Source: Streptantibioticus ferralitis (GTDB taxonomy: Bacteria > Actinomycetota > Actinomycetes > Streptomycetales > Streptomycetaceae). From it: a stretch of DNA of 64,000 nt. The position numbers were made by a program, and so were the translations under genes. The stretch spans positions 269,910-333,909 of the forward strand of contig NZ_JARHTQ010000007.1 of the NCBI RefSeq assembly GCF_029223525.1, given 5' to 3'. Positions 27,500 to 37,191 of this stretch are shown in pieces. The notes under the pieces are model-generated. The model made no database searches. It saw only the letters and a list, made by a program, of their open reading frames with translations, and was not told where the DNA came from. Every line of letters starts with the position of its first letter. Position 1 is the stretch's first letter.

Positions 27500-28072
27500 T
27501 CAGCCCGCCAGGGGCTGCGCCTTGCCGTCGCCCCCGAGTACACGCTCGACCTCGGCCTGGGATGCTCCGTACTCGGCGAGCACGTCCGCCACCACGCCGG
27601 GTCCGGCTGCGAGCGCCAACAGGATGTGCTCGTCGCCGATGTGGCGGTCGCCGCGGGCCAGCGCGGCCCGCAAGGAGCGCTCCAGTACGGCTTTCGCCTC
27701 GCGGGTGAAGGGCCGATGCCCGGCGGACCACCAGTGCCTGGGCCTCCGGCCGGTGGCCAGGGCGCCGCGCCCGTGGGCGTCCTCGACGCGGGCGACGATC
27801 TCCGTGACGTCGATGCCGAGACCGGCCAACGCCTCGGCGTCCACCCGGGAGATCCCGCCCCGGCGCCGGGCCTCGCCCAAGGCCCGCTCCAGGAGCTCGC
27901 GACGCTCGGTCACGCCCAGGGCGTTCAGTACGAAGGCCGCCTTGGTGCCCTCCCGCTCCAGCAGCGAGAGCAGTAGGTGCTCCTCGGCGACGGTCTCGGA
28001 GACGACGCGCTCGGCGTGCCCGACCGCGCCCTCCACGACATCGCGGGCGCTCTTGGAAAACCTCTCGAACAT
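27500..28072 (-). CDS. Clp N-terminal-domain protein
   Basis: 190 aa from ATG 28072, 2 bp after the stop of the upstream HTH gene. It contains two Clp_N repeats: FERFSKSARDVVEGAVGHAE with EEHLLLSLLEREGTKA, and FTREAKAVLERSLRAALARG with IGDEHILLALAAGPG. There is no AAA+ ATPase domain, so it resembles the free ClpC-N-like proteins of Streptomyces and may act as an adaptor or substrate receptor in proteolysis. It forms an operon with the small HTH protein. Confidence 0.85.
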   Translation of the reverse strand: MFERFSKSARDVVEGAVGHAERVVSETVAEEHLLLSLLEREGTKAAFVLNALGVTERRELLERALGEARRRGGISRVDAEALAGLGIDVTEIVARVEDAHGRGALATGRRPRHWWSAGHRPFTREAKAVLERSLRAALARGDRHIGDEHILLALAAGPGVVADVLAEYGASQAEVERVLGGDGKAQPLAG

Positions 28073-28074
28073 TG

Positions 28075-28284
28075 TCAACGCCTCCCGTACTTCTTGTGAA
28101 CGGCCTGCCTGCTGACGCCGAGTTCGTTGGCGATCTCCTGCCATGACCAGCCCTGGACCCGGGCGCTTCTGACTTGTACGGCCTCAAGCTGCTCCAGCAG
28201 CCGCCGCAGCGCGGCGACGGCCCGCAGCCCGACCCGCGGGTCACGGTCGCCCGCCCGCTCGGCGAGATCGGTTGCATCGCTCAT
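28075..28284 (-). CDS. Small helix-turn-helix protein
   Basis: 69 aa from ATG 28284 (MSDATDL). The C-terminal half is an HTH: GWSWQEIANELGVSRQAVHKKYGRR. It is the first gene of a two-gene operon with the Clp-N protein, a combination recurrent in Streptomyces. Two GTCAAC-N4-GTTGAC palindromes lie at and just upstream of the start, so it probably controls its own operon. Confidence 0.8.
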   Translation of the reverse strand: MSDATDLAERAGDRDPRVGLRAVAALRRLLEQLEAVQVRSARVQGWSWQEIANELGVSRQAVHKKYGRR

Positions 28285-28288
28285 ACCT

Positions 28289-28332
28289 GTCAACTTACGT
28301 TGACGTTCCAGTTGGTGTCAACTGTGGTTGAC
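28289..28332. promoter_or_regulatory. Twin operators GTCAAC-N4-GTTGAC upstream of the HTH/Clp-N operon
   Basis: Two perfect inverted repeats, at 28289-28304 and 28317-28332, have identical 6-bp arms, 4-bp spacers and starts 28 bp apart. They lie directly upstream of the HTH start codon and are the likely binding sites of that regulator or of another repressor. Confidence 0.65.
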
Positions 28333-28510
28333 AGGGGGTCCGTGACTGCGCAGTCCGTACTCGGCGGCTTGGGTCTGCCTAACTCGTCGTGCTGGCGGGA
28401 CGCAGGCCCCGGCGAACCGCACAGGATCGAGTGCGTCGCCCCTGATCAAGCCGTGGAATCATCGGGCATCCGGGGCAGACGGACGGCTTCGTGGAGGGTG
28501 GAGGCTGGAA

Positions 28511-29309
28511 GTGGTTGACGGTTGGGAGTGGGACGAGACCTTGTTCTCGGGAACAGCCGCCCATTACCAGCATGGGAGGCTGCCTTACGCCCCTGGGCTG
28601 GTGGAAGCGCTCGCCGAGGTTCTGCAGCTCGACGGGCGCGGGCCTCTCATCGACGGGGGATGCGGACCAGGCACCCTTGCCGTGAACCTGGCGCATTTGT
28701 TCACGCCGGGCCGCCGAGGCGTCAACGACCGGGAAGGCGCAGTGGGTGCGGGCCCGAGCCGAGGATCTTCCGGCAGGCCGTGGCGCGTTCACTGTGGCGG
28801 CCTTCGGCCAGTCCTTCCATTGGATGGATCGCGACCTGGTGGCGACAACCATCCGAGACATGCTCCAGCCCGGCGGGGCGTTGGTACACATCTCGGACTT
28901 GAAGACCGAGACCCGCAGCGTTGACGACCCTCCGTATCCACCGGTGCCCTACGCAGCGATGGATGAGCTGGTCAAGCGCTATCTGGGACCGGTTCGGCGA
29001 GCCGGCCGCGGGGTGCTGCCGCGGGGAACACCCGGGGACGAGTCGGCGGTGTTTGCCCGGGCCGGGTTCTGTCGCCCCGAGCGGCATGTGGTGCCCGGCG
29101 GGCAGGCGTTGGAACGCAGCTGTGATGATGTCGTCGCGTGGGCGTTCTCGATGTCGTCCTCGGCTCCTCGGTTGTTCGGCGCGTGCCGCGAGGACCTCGA
29201 GGCGGACCTGCGTCGACTGCTGCGGGAGGTTTCCCCGGCGGGCCGGTTCTCCGAACGCCAACCGAGCACCGAGGTCTTCCTCTGGCGGAGGCCGTCTTCC
29301 GAGTCGTGA
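28511..29309 (+). pseudogene. Frameshifted class I SAM methyltransferase
   Basis: The frame from GTG 28511 reads FSGTAAHYQHGRLPYAPGL and GPLIDGGCGPGTLAVNLAH (SAM motif I), then loses similarity. The rest, in the frame 28746-29309, continues with VRARAEDLPAGRGAF, AAFGQSFHWMDRD and ISDLKTET through to the C-terminus. Motif II and about 20 residues are missing at the junction near 28710-28745, so a deletion with frameshift has occurred. Confidence 0.7.
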
Positions 29310-29570
29310 TCAAGCAGCCATTGGCATGTGACACGGCCTTCCCCGTTCACGGGTGAGCCGACGGGTCATGAGCGGCTGCCTGCGCGTCATCCGGGCATGT
29401 GGCTGCCGTTCTCGGTTGCTCACCCCCACCTGCCGGGAGTGCTGCTCATCCTCGGGTTCTTTGCTGTGGTGACCGCCTTTGTGGCGAGCGTCTCGCTGCC
29501 CTCCTGGCACTGAAGACGGCTGGCCGGCCGAGAGCCGTGTGACTTGCGAAGAGCCTCGCCAGTATGTTGT
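29310..29570 (+). other. Short region with a possible 38-aa single-helix ORF
   Basis: An ATG at 29397 opens a 38-codon frame ending at 29513 with one hydrophobic helix (GVLLILGFFAVVTAFVASV). It may be a small membrane protein or noise; no ribosome-binding site decides it. Confidence 0.2.
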
Positions 29571-29663
29571 CAGAACCACGTGGAGCGGCTGCTGTCGAAA
29601 CTCGGCTTCACTTCGCGGTCGCAGATCGCCGTCTGGGCCCACGAGCGGCGGCTGGTGCTGTGA
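29571..29663 (+). pseudogene. LuxR-family HTH tail remnant
   Basis: The frame reads QNHVERLLSKLGFTSRSQIA then VWAHERRLVL and a stop, the last 30 residues of a LuxR-type HTH. The preceding bases (ASPVCC) still resemble the SPxTV turn but the rest of the regulator is absent. Confidence 0.6.
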
Positions 29664-29819
29664 CCGGGAACATTCGTCGGGTGGGACGGAGGGCGGGTCC
29701 TCGGAGGGGTTCAACCTCGTGACAGCGGCATACCGCGGACTGCTTCGCCTGAGCATCCATCGGAAACGGTCCGTCTACGACTCGGGGCCCCGGTTCCCCG
29801 GTCATCAACAGCCTGGAGA

Positions 29820-30482
29820 TCATCGGGGGAGGGTCTGGGTGACACGCCACAGGCGACGGGGCAAGTCACCTTCCTCGAACGCGAACACCTCGTCCAGACT
29901 CCATCCGACGGCGAGGTCGTCGACGAGGTCGCGGGGGAAGAAGTGCACGGCGAACCCGCCGTGTTCCCATATGTCGTCTCCGTAGGTGGTGCCGACGCCG
30001 TAGTGGGCGTCGCCGGTGTGCCGGACGGTGTAGACGAACACCCCACCGGGCCGCAGGACGCGGCGGACCTCGCCGACGAGGGCGTGGATCTGCTTCGTCG
30101 ACAGGGCCATGCACAGCAGCATGTGGGCGAAGACCGCGTCGGTCGAGGCATCCGGCAGCGGCAGCGGCTCACGCACGTCGTGCACAGCGCAGGCCACCCG
30201 CTCCTCGACGTCCCACGCGCGAGCGGCCGACCTGAGCTGTTCCAGGCCGACGGAGCTGAAGTCGGTGGCTTGGACGGCGAAGCCCTCGCGGGCGAAGAAC
30301 AGGGCGTCGCGGCCGTGTCCGGCCCCCAGCTCCAGCACGTCTCTCGCTCCCGCGGAGCGGAACACCCCAACAGCGTGGACCGCGGGTGCGGAGGGCCGCT
30401 CGCCGTACATCCCCGGGTGGGCGGTGTAGGTGTCCTGCCAGTGCCCTCGCTGAATGCCTGCGAGGTCCTTCTCCTCTGCCAT
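29820..30482 (-). CDS. Class I SAM-dependent methyltransferase
   Basis: 220 aa. SAM motif I is VLELGAGHGRDALFFAREG, followed by ATDFSSVGLEQL and VLRPGGVFVYTVRH. The N-terminal WQDTYTAHPGMYGERPS segment is typical of tellurite/small-molecule methyltransferase-like proteins. It is complete and unlinked to a cluster; substrate unknown. Confidence 0.85.
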   Translation of the reverse strand: MAEEKDLAGIQRGHWQDTYTAHPGMYGERPSAPAVHAVGVFRSAGARDVLELGAGHGRDALFFAREGFAVQATDFSSVGLEQLRSAARAWDVEERVACAVHDVREPLPLPDASTDAVFAHMLLCMALSTKQIHALVGEVRRVLRPGGVFVYTVRHTGDAHYGVGTTYGDDIWEHGGFAVHFFPRDLVDDLAVGWSLDEVFAFEEGDLPRRLWRVTQTLPR

Positions 30483-30888
30483 GGTTCCCCACTTCCCAGA
30501 TCAGCCTACCTACCGGACGACGTGGGTCTCGCTGCGTACGGCGTCGCGTCGTCCAACCGAAGCACTCACCGGCCGCGCATCTTTCGGGGGGCCGGGGATG
30601 AGTGTGGTCTCCAGTGCTGTGATCCCCTTTCCCGCTCCTGCTGTGTCAGCGGTGGGGCGTGGGTTTCCTCCCGCTACGCCTGGGGTTCGGGCGGATGAGT
30701 TGCGTGTTGTGGGGCTACGAACGGTGCGCCGGATGCGCTGTGGGAAGGCGCGCGCCGCACCGTCGGCGCGACCTGCCCGATTTGGAGCTGCTACTGCTCC
30801 ACCCGCAGGGCCCGCCCCGATTTCAGACCCCGACTTCAGACCCCGACTTCAGGCCCCGGCGGTGCGCCCTGGCCGGGTGGGCCACCGG
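30483..30888. other. Gene-poor stretch with a 13-bp tandem repeat
   Basis: About 400 bp with no recognisable gene. Three tandem 13-bp units of the form A(T/C)TTCAG(A/G)CCCCG run from 30820 to 30858. Short frames here have no family similarity that I recognise. Confidence 0.45.
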
Positions 30889-31809
30889 CTAGTCGCGTGC
30901 AAGGTCGACGGCGGGCGGCTGTTGGTCGGCGGGGTCGGCGAGCGCGCGCAGTTCGTTGGCGTAGGTGGCCCAGGCGTCGCGGGCGAGGAAATGGCCGACG
31001 TCGGGCACGGTGCGCAGACGGGCGCCGGGGACGGCGGCGGCGATGTCGCGCGCGGCCGTCACGCGTAGCAGCGGGTCGCGCTCGCCGTGCAGTACCAGGG
31101 TCGGCGTTGTGATCTGGGCGAGCGAGCCGCCGTGCCATTTCACGCCGATCTGGCGGCTCTGCGCCTTCTGGTCGCGGAAGCTGGCGACGTGGTGTGTCGC
31201 CTCCTTGTCCACGAACTCGCGCACGTCGTTCTCGTCGAGGTGCTGGTGGGGCGCGGCCAGGATACGAGCGACGGCCACGGCGAGGGCCAGGTCGCCTTCC
31301 GGGGTCTTGGGGTAGTGCAGCCGGGCGAAGCGGGCCAGGGACGCCAGGTGCAGGTAGCGCAGGACGCTCAGTCCCTTGGCGTCGCTGGGCACTGCCGAGG
31401 AGGTGGTGGTGCTCAGCACGCGCTGCGGGTGCCGGATCGCGATGCGCTGCGCCACGAGCCCGCCCATGGAGTGGCCGAAGACATGGGCGCGCTCCCAGTT
31501 GAGGGCATCGAGAACGGCGACGGCGTCGTCGGTCAGGTCTTCGGCGCTGTAGGCCGGGATCGAACGGCGCAACAGGGCCTTGATCGGCGGGCCGACGCGC
31601 TGGTCAGGCAGGTGGGTGGACTGACCGGCGTCGCGCTGGTCGTAGGCCACCACGTGGAAGCCACGGCGCACCAGTTCGCGCACCAGTCCGTCAGGCCACC
31701 AGAACCGTGAAGTTCCCAGTCCCATGACCAGCAGCAGCGGGTCCCCGCCCGCCCCTCCGAGGTCCTCGAAGGCGATCTGGATCCCACCGTTGTGCGCGAA
31801 GCGCGGCAT
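30889..31809 (-). CDS. Alpha/beta hydrolase
   Basis: 306 aa from ATG 31809 (MPRFAHNGG); upstream in-frame sequence is the operator region. Catalytic elements are FGHSMGGLVAQRIA (nucleophile Ser), HGERDPLLR (Asp) and DVGHFLARD (His); YDQRDAGQS is a conserved turn of the epoxide-hydrolase/esterase group. It is divergent from a TetR regulator with a large symmetric operator between them, so it is probably induced by its substrate. Confidence 0.87.
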   Translation of the reverse strand: MPRFAHNGGIQIAFEDLGGAGGDPLLLVMGLGTSRFWWPDGLVRELVRRGFHVVAYDQRDAGQSTHLPDQRVGPPIKALLRRSIPAYSAEDLTDDAVAVLDALNWERAHVFGHSMGGLVAQRIAIRHPQRVLSTTTSSAVPSDAKGLSVLRYLHLASLARFARLHYPKTPEGDLALAVAVARILAAPHQHLDENDVREFVDKEATHHVASFRDQKAQSRQIGVKWHGGSLAQITTPTLVLHGERDPLLRVTAARDIAAAVPGARLRTVPDVGHFLARDAWATYANELRALADPADQQPPAVDLARD

Positions 31810-31823
31810 CGCGACTCCCTTCT

Positions 31824-31857
31824 TTCGCATACAGCGTTCGCGAACATCGTATGCGAA
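31824..31857. promoter_or_regulatory. 34-bp nested palindromic operator between hydrolase and tetR
   Basis: Outer arms TTCGCATAC (31824-31832) and GTATGCGAA (31849-31857) share exactly the same centre (31840.5) as an inner perfect palindrome GTTCGCGAAC (31836-31845). The site lies 14 bp from the hydrolase ATG and 32 bp from the preferred tetR start, so it is the probable TetR operator for both directions. Confidence 0.75.
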
Positions 31858-31889
31858 TGGATAGGCTGGCGGCAACATGGGAGGTGGCA

Positions 31890-32561
31890 GTGGCTGGACG
31901 GCAGGAACCCGTGATCTGGATGCGGCCGGAGCAGGCCCGGATCGGGCGCCCGGCTGAGCGCAGCCGTGCTGAAATCACCGCTGCCGCAATGGACTTGGCG
32001 GACCGGGAAGGCCTGGAGGCGGTCTCCATGCGCCGCGTCGCCGCGGCCTTGGGTACCGGCGCCGCCTCGCTCTACCGCTACGTGGCCACCCGCGACGACC
32101 TGCTCGACCTGATGACCGACAGCACCGCGGGCGAGTACGACCTGCCCGCCCCCAGCGGCGACTGGCAGGCCGACCTGCTCCAACTCGCCCACCAGGCCCG
32201 GCAGATCATGCGACGCCACCCCTGGCTGCCGACCCTGGTCATCACCCGCCCGACTCTCGGCCCGTACGGGATCGACCTGCTCGAGCACGTACTCGACGTA
32301 CTCGCCGACCACCCGGCCGACCCCGCCCGCAAACTTGAGGCCTTCGCCCTACTGAACGCCCTGACCGCGCTGTTCGTCCAGAACGAACTGGCCACCGCAG
32401 ACCCCGACGCCCAGCGCCAGACCGCCTACCTGCGCCACGTGGCCGCCGCGGGCGACCACCCGCGTATCGCCGCTCTGTTCGCCGCCACCGCACCCGAAGG
32501 TGAGCCCCGCGACCGGTTCGCCACCATAATTCGCCGCACCTTGACCGGCGTGCTGGGCTGA
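31890..32561 (+). CDS. TetR-family regulator (TetR/TetR-C type)
   Basis: About 223 aa. GTG 31890 is chosen because GGGAGG lies 5 bases before it; the ATG at 31851 lies inside the operator. The HTH reads AEITAAAMDLADREGLEAVS and MRRVAAALGTGAASLYRYVA. The C-terminal domain (GDWQADLLQLAHQARQIMRR) matches the TetR_C class of tetracycline-repressor-like proteins. It is divergent from the alpha/beta hydrolase. Confidence 0.88.
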   Translation: MAGRQEPVIWMRPEQARIGRPAERSRAEITAAAMDLADREGLEAVSMRRVAAALGTGAASLYRYVATRDDLLDLMTDSTAGEYDLPAPSGDWQADLLQLAHQARQIMRRHPWLPTLVITRPTLGPYGIDLLEHVLDVLADHPADPARKLEAFALLNALTALFVQNELATADPDAQRQTAYLRHVAAAGDHPRIAALFAATAPEGEPRDRFATIIRRTLTGVLG

Positions 32562-32596
32562 CGCCGCCCGAGCTCCGGTTCCCCGCCCACCGGCCC

Positions 32597-32787
32597 GGCG
32601 CTCCCTCGGCCGCCACGGCATCACGGCCAGCGCCGCCCCCAACTCGGCGCTCGCCGCCGATATCCCCAGCCCGCTCCTCGCCGACCTGGCCGACATACAC
32701 CGGCACACCGCCGTCCGCTGGGTCGCCTACGCCAGGCGTGACTGGGTCGAGTACCTGCTGTCCGGGCTGCGGGCAAATCTGGAGAAG
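32597..32787 (+). pseudogene. Possible C-terminal remnant of a recombinase-like protein
   Basis: The frame reads RRSLGRHGITASAAPNSAL, IPSPLLADLADIHRHTAVRW and ARRDWVEYLLSG. This resembles the C-terminal end of Streptomyces tyrosine-recombinase-like/transposon proteins. No catalytic part is present; identification is from recall only. Confidence 0.35.
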
Positions 32788-32807
32788 TCGATCCAGCCAT
32801 CGACTAG

Positions 32808-33802
<995 letters not shown>

Positions 33803-33880
33803 CCCCCACGTCTCAGAGTCACTTCAGGTCGGCCATTGCATTGGATCATCCAACTGCCATAGCCGGCCATCGTTAGGGCC

Positions 33881-34109
33881 CTACTTCGTGACCATGCCCG
33901 CAGCGCGCCCGAGCCGGGTGCGCACGGCGGTACCGGCGCAGGCGATCACGGTGATACCGCCGAGAACGGTGGGCCAGGTGATCTGCTCGCGCAGGATCAG
34001 CGCAGCCCAGCAGATGCCCAGCACCGGCTGAACGAGCCGTATCTGGCTGACCTGGGCCATCGGGCCGATCGCGAGTCCGCGGTACCAGGCGAAGAAGCCG
34101 AGGAACATG
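33881..34109 (-). pseudogene. C-terminal remnant of an EamA/DMT-family transporter
   Basis: The minus-strand frame reads FLGFFAWYRGLAIGPMAQ, IRLVQPVLGICWAALIL and PTVLGGITVIACAGTAVRTR, the last three helices of an EamA permease, then a stop. About eight helices are missing upstream, where an integrase fragment on the other strand begins within a few bases. Confidence 0.72.
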
Positions 34110-34190
34110 CGCCGAGGCGAAGCGCGAAGACTCCACTGGAGCGACGTCCACCTCAACGACAGCGTGCTCTACGCCCGCTACCCCCTCCCC
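34107..34190 (+). pseudogene. Tyrosine-recombinase (phage integrase) fragment
   Basis: The frame MRRGEARRLHWSDVHL then NDSVLYARYPLP matches the region around the first catalytic Arg (GxRRGE...LxWxDV) of actinomycete integrases. It begins exactly where the EamA remnant stops, so it marks an integration or deletion junction. Confidence 0.55.
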
Positions 34191-34335
34191 GTCTTCGTCA
34201 CAACACCTCGGCCTCACCTCGCCCCCCAGACCCGATCCACCAAGAGCTGGGGCTGCAAGAGCCGCGGCGTCTCGGGCGGAAGCGGTGTCCAACGTCAAAG
34301 TGACTTACCGACCGGTCGGACCGTTAGGAGAGCTG

Positions 34336-35922
34336 TCAGCCGCGGGCGCGGAGGCTGGCTTCTTCGAGGTCGAGTTCGCGCTGGATCCGGCGCCGGGTGG
34401 CATTGCTGATCTTGTTCGCTTCGTAGAGGCGCTGGAGCTCGGCCGCCTCGATGGCGATGAGTGTCCGGCGTATCTCGCGGTAGGCGTCGGCAGGTCGGGC
34501 GTCTGGGTCGGTGTAGTGGGCATCTTCGGCCTGGTGGATGCGCGCTTCCAGCTGGCGACGGGCCTGTTTCAAGGCGGCCTCCGCGGCGGCACCCAGATCG
34601 GCGAGCTGATCCAGATCGCCAAGCTGTTTGAGCTCTTCGAGAGCGGCGCGGGCAATGTGTCGGCGGGTCCGGGACTCCTCGCGGGCGGTGTGCTCTGGTT
34701 CCACAGCGATGCCGGAGCGGCGGACGACAGGGGCGAGGGTGAAACCCTGGAAGATAAGAGTGAGCGCGATGGTCCCGGTGGTGAGCGTGAGGATGAGCGC
34801 CCGGTGCGGCAGCGGCGCCCCTGTGTGGGTGGCCAGGGGGATGGAGAGCGCGGCGGCCAGCGGCATGACGCCTCGGGTGCCTGCCCAGGACAAGACGGCC
34901 GGAACGCGCCAGGAGAGGCGACGGTCGCCCTCCCCGTGCCGGTACTGGATCAGGGCGGACAGCGGGAAGATCCACAGCAGGCGGATCGCCAGCACAGTGA
35001 AGGCGATGACCGGCACCCACAGCGGCCAGCCGTGCTCGTCGTGCGCGAGCTGACGGACGGCGGAGGGGAGCTCGAGGCCAATGAGGGCGAAGACGACGCT
35101 CTCCAGCAGGAAAGTCACGGTGTCGTAGACGGCGTGGACCTGGAGGCGGATGGGGGCGTTGCTGAGCTTGCGGCCGGTGATGCCGAAGGCGACCCCGGAC
35201 ACGATGACGGCGGTGACGCCGGAGGTGTGCGATTGCTCCGCGATGACGTACGAGGCGTACGGAGTGACCAATGCGATGACGGTCTCCAGCACGGGGTCCT
35301 CGGTTCGTCTGCGGATGAGCGTCACCACTGCGGCGACCGCCGCGCCGATGAGGGCTCCTCCGCCTGCAAGGATCAGGAACTGCTCGATGGTCCCGGGCAC
35401 GGTGATGGCGCTGCTGGAAACCGCGGTGACCACGGCGACCTTGTACAGGACCAGGGATGTGGCGTCGTTGAACAGGCTTTCCGCCTGCACCATGGCCTGT
35501 ACGCGCGGTGGGAGAGACAGGCGCCGGCCGAGCGCGGTAACGGCCACGGGGTCGGTGCTGGCTAGGACAGAGCCGAGGATGAACGCGGTCGCGGCGGTGA
35601 GCGGGGTGATCGCTCGGGCGACGTACCCGACGGCGATGGCCGAGGCGAGGACCAGGCCGAAGACCAGGCCGGTAACAGGGCGCCACACCGTGCGTAGGTC
35701 GCGGACGGAGATTTCCCCGGCCGAGGCGAAGAGCAGTGGCGGCAGCACCAGCACGTTGATCACGTGAGGCGGCAGGCGAACCTCCGGAACCCAGGGCATC
35801 AGCCCAACGATCAGACCGGCAACCACGAGGAGCGAGGGCGCGGGCAAGCTCCAGCGCCGGGCACCGGTCGCCACGGCTGTGGCCAGGACCACGAGCAGCA
35901 GGATGACGGTCAGGCCGGTCAT
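34336..35922 (-). CDS. CPA1-family Na+/H+ antiporter
   Basis: 528 aa with about 12 membrane helices. Conserved points are LPPLLFASAGE, the SVLASTDPVAVTALGRR ion-binding segment, QAESLFNDATSLVLYK (ND) and WAGTRGVMPLAAALSIP. A C-terminal cytoplasmic tail of about 110 residues is charged and coiled-coil-like (AALEELKQLGDLDQLADLG). It is complete. It should exchange Na+ (or K+) for H+ in pH/ion homeostasis. Confidence 0.92.
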   Translation of the reverse strand: MTGLTVILLLVVLATAVATGARRWSLPAPSLLVVAGLIVGLMPWVPEVRLPPHVINVLVLPPLLFASAGEISVRDLRTVWRPVTGLVFGLVLASAIAVGYVARAITPLTAATAFILGSVLASTDPVAVTALGRRLSLPPRVQAMVQAESLFNDATSLVLYKVAVVTAVSSSAITVPGTIEQFLILAGGGALIGAAVAAVVTLIRRRTEDPVLETVIALVTPYASYVIAEQSHTSGVTAVIVSGVAFGITGRKLSNAPIRLQVHAVYDTVTFLLESVVFALIGLELPSAVRQLAHDEHGWPLWVPVIAFTVLAIRLLWIFPLSALIQYRHGEGDRRLSWRVPAVLSWAGTRGVMPLAAALSIPLATHTGAPLPHRALILTLTTGTIALTLIFQGFTLAPVVRRSGIAVEPEHTAREESRTRRHIARAALEELKQLGDLDQLADLGAAAEAALKQARRQLEARIHQAEDAHYTDPDARPADAYREIRRTLIAIEAAELQRLYEANKISNATRRRIQRELDLEEASLRARG

Positions 35923-36251
35923 GGAGTGTCCCCGGTGGGTTGCGGCTTGTTACCCCCCTCTGACCAGGTGCTTTATCAACGTAACCGACCTCGGGCGGTG
36001 ATGCAGCCGATGGAGCCGCGACCGTCCGGGGCGCGGCAGTCGTTGCGGCGGCGCACCCTGCCCATGGTTCAGGCCCGCGTACAAAGCGTCGTGCCCCCCG
36101 GCGGTGTTCTGCGGCCGGGGCCGGCCCGACGAGTCTTCACCGGCCCGTCCGCGCAGAGCACCGCGTCGGTGAGACCGAACAGTTCGTGTGCACGCGAGGC
36201 CAGGCACGCGTACAACTCCGCAGGATTCTGTAGTTCTGATCCGGGTTCTCA
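35923..36251. other. Intergenic stretch before the IS scars
   Basis: About 330 bp containing the antiporter promoter side. No gene is recognisable. Confidence 0.35.
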
Positions 36252-36400
36252 CGCGGGACACGCCTGCTCATCATGAACGAGCGACACCTACGCGCCGTGC
36301 TGGACACCCACACCGACCACTACAACCGGCATCGCCCCACCAATCCCTCCACCAACGACCTCCCCAAGCCGCGGAGCCTGGCCAGGCAGCCCTCGTGATC
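36252..36400 (+). pseudogene. IS3/IS481-type integrase-core transposase tail
   Basis: The frame reads RGTRLLIMNERHLRAVLDTH then TDHYNRHRPT, the C-terminal rve-domain tail (LIxNERHLxxVLxxYxxHYNxxRPH) of DDE transposases. The rest of the element is absent. Confidence 0.6.
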
Positions 36401-36583
36401 TCACCCGGAAGCCGCATCCGCTCCGGCGTAGGCCTTCAGGTCCCGAGCCTGGCTGAACCAGGTGCGGTCGTCGCCGATCTCGATGAGTATCCGGGCGCCG
36501 GTGAGCGTGGCAAGGCCGGGGAAGCTCGTGGTGATCTGTGCGTCGGGGTGCTGCGGGAACAACTCCCCGACCCACGAGGCCAA
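36401..36583 (-). pseudogene. IS110-family transposase fragment
   Basis: The minus-strand frame reads FPQHPDAQITTSFPGLATLT, GARILIEIGDDRTWFS and ARDLKAYAGADAASG, the transposase_20 region of IS110 elements. It is distinct from the fragment at 27.1-27.5 kb and abuts the IS3/IS481-type tail. Confidence 0.62.
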
Positions 36584-36673
36584 TTAGGCGTACAGCTCAC
36601 GCCAGAACCGCCGTTACCCGCGGCGATGGCAGATCCGGCACACGATCCCCGAGCACCGGGACCAGCGGGCTGA

Positions 36674-36802
36674 CCGCGGAACGAAGTCGAGCGGACCAGC
36701 AACGCGCTCAAGGGCTCTCGAGCCGTGGCCACCCGGTACGAGAAGGCGTTCGTCTTTCACGGCACGGTCACCCTCGTCGCGATCCGGCTGCGGCTGCGTT
36801 GA
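36674..36802 (+). pseudogene. IS5-family transposase tail
   Basis: The frame reads RNEVERTSNALKGSRAVATR, YEKAFVFHGTVTLVAIRLRL and a stop, the C-terminal end of Streptomyces IS5-type transposases. Only about 40 residues remain. Confidence 0.6.
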
Positions 36803-36820
36803 TGATCCGCCGCGCACTCC

Positions 36821-37129
36821 CTAGCGTCGTACCGCGAGCATTGCGGCCAGCACGGCCACCAGCCCTGCGGTGACGGAGACCAGGCCCAGCAGCGTGGCGA
36901 CCCAGCGCATCCTCAGCGATCGGTGGCGCAGGGCGCATTGATGCTGCTGCTCGTGGTTGCGGGAGGCGGTGCGGTGCATGAGGTCCAGCCAGTCGGCCGT
37001 GTAGTGGCCGATGACGTCCTCCCGTTGCCGGGAGGTCAGCCACGGCAGCCGGTTGGCGAATCGCGCGGCATTCTTCTGGGCTTCGCTGATCTCAGCCTGC
37101 CAGGACAAGTACGACGCGATCTCGTCCAT
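36821..37129 (-). CDS. Small membrane-anchored protein downstream of ctaD
   Basis: 102 aa from ATG 37129 (MDEIASYLSW). The N-terminal 75 residues are soluble and charged (AQKNAARFANRLPWL) and are followed by one C-terminal transmembrane helix (LLGLVSVTAGLVAVLAAML). Similar small proteins occur in Streptomyces; the function is unknown. It is in line with ctaD (62 bp after its stop) and may be co-transcribed. Confidence 0.6.
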   Translation of the reverse strand: MDEIASYLSWQAEISEAQKNAARFANRLPWLTSRQREDVIGHYTADWLDLMHRTASRNHEQQHQCALRHRSLRMRWVATLLGLVSVTAGLVAVLAAMLAVRR

Positions 37130-37191
37130 GTCCGGGGCACACGGCGAGCCCTCTCCAGACGGCCCCCCATATGCCTTGCCGACTCCGGGGC

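Noticed and set aside
34285..35565. 426-aa plus-strand frame across the antiporter
   Set aside because: Antisense shadow of an intact CPA1 antiporter; no recognisable fold.
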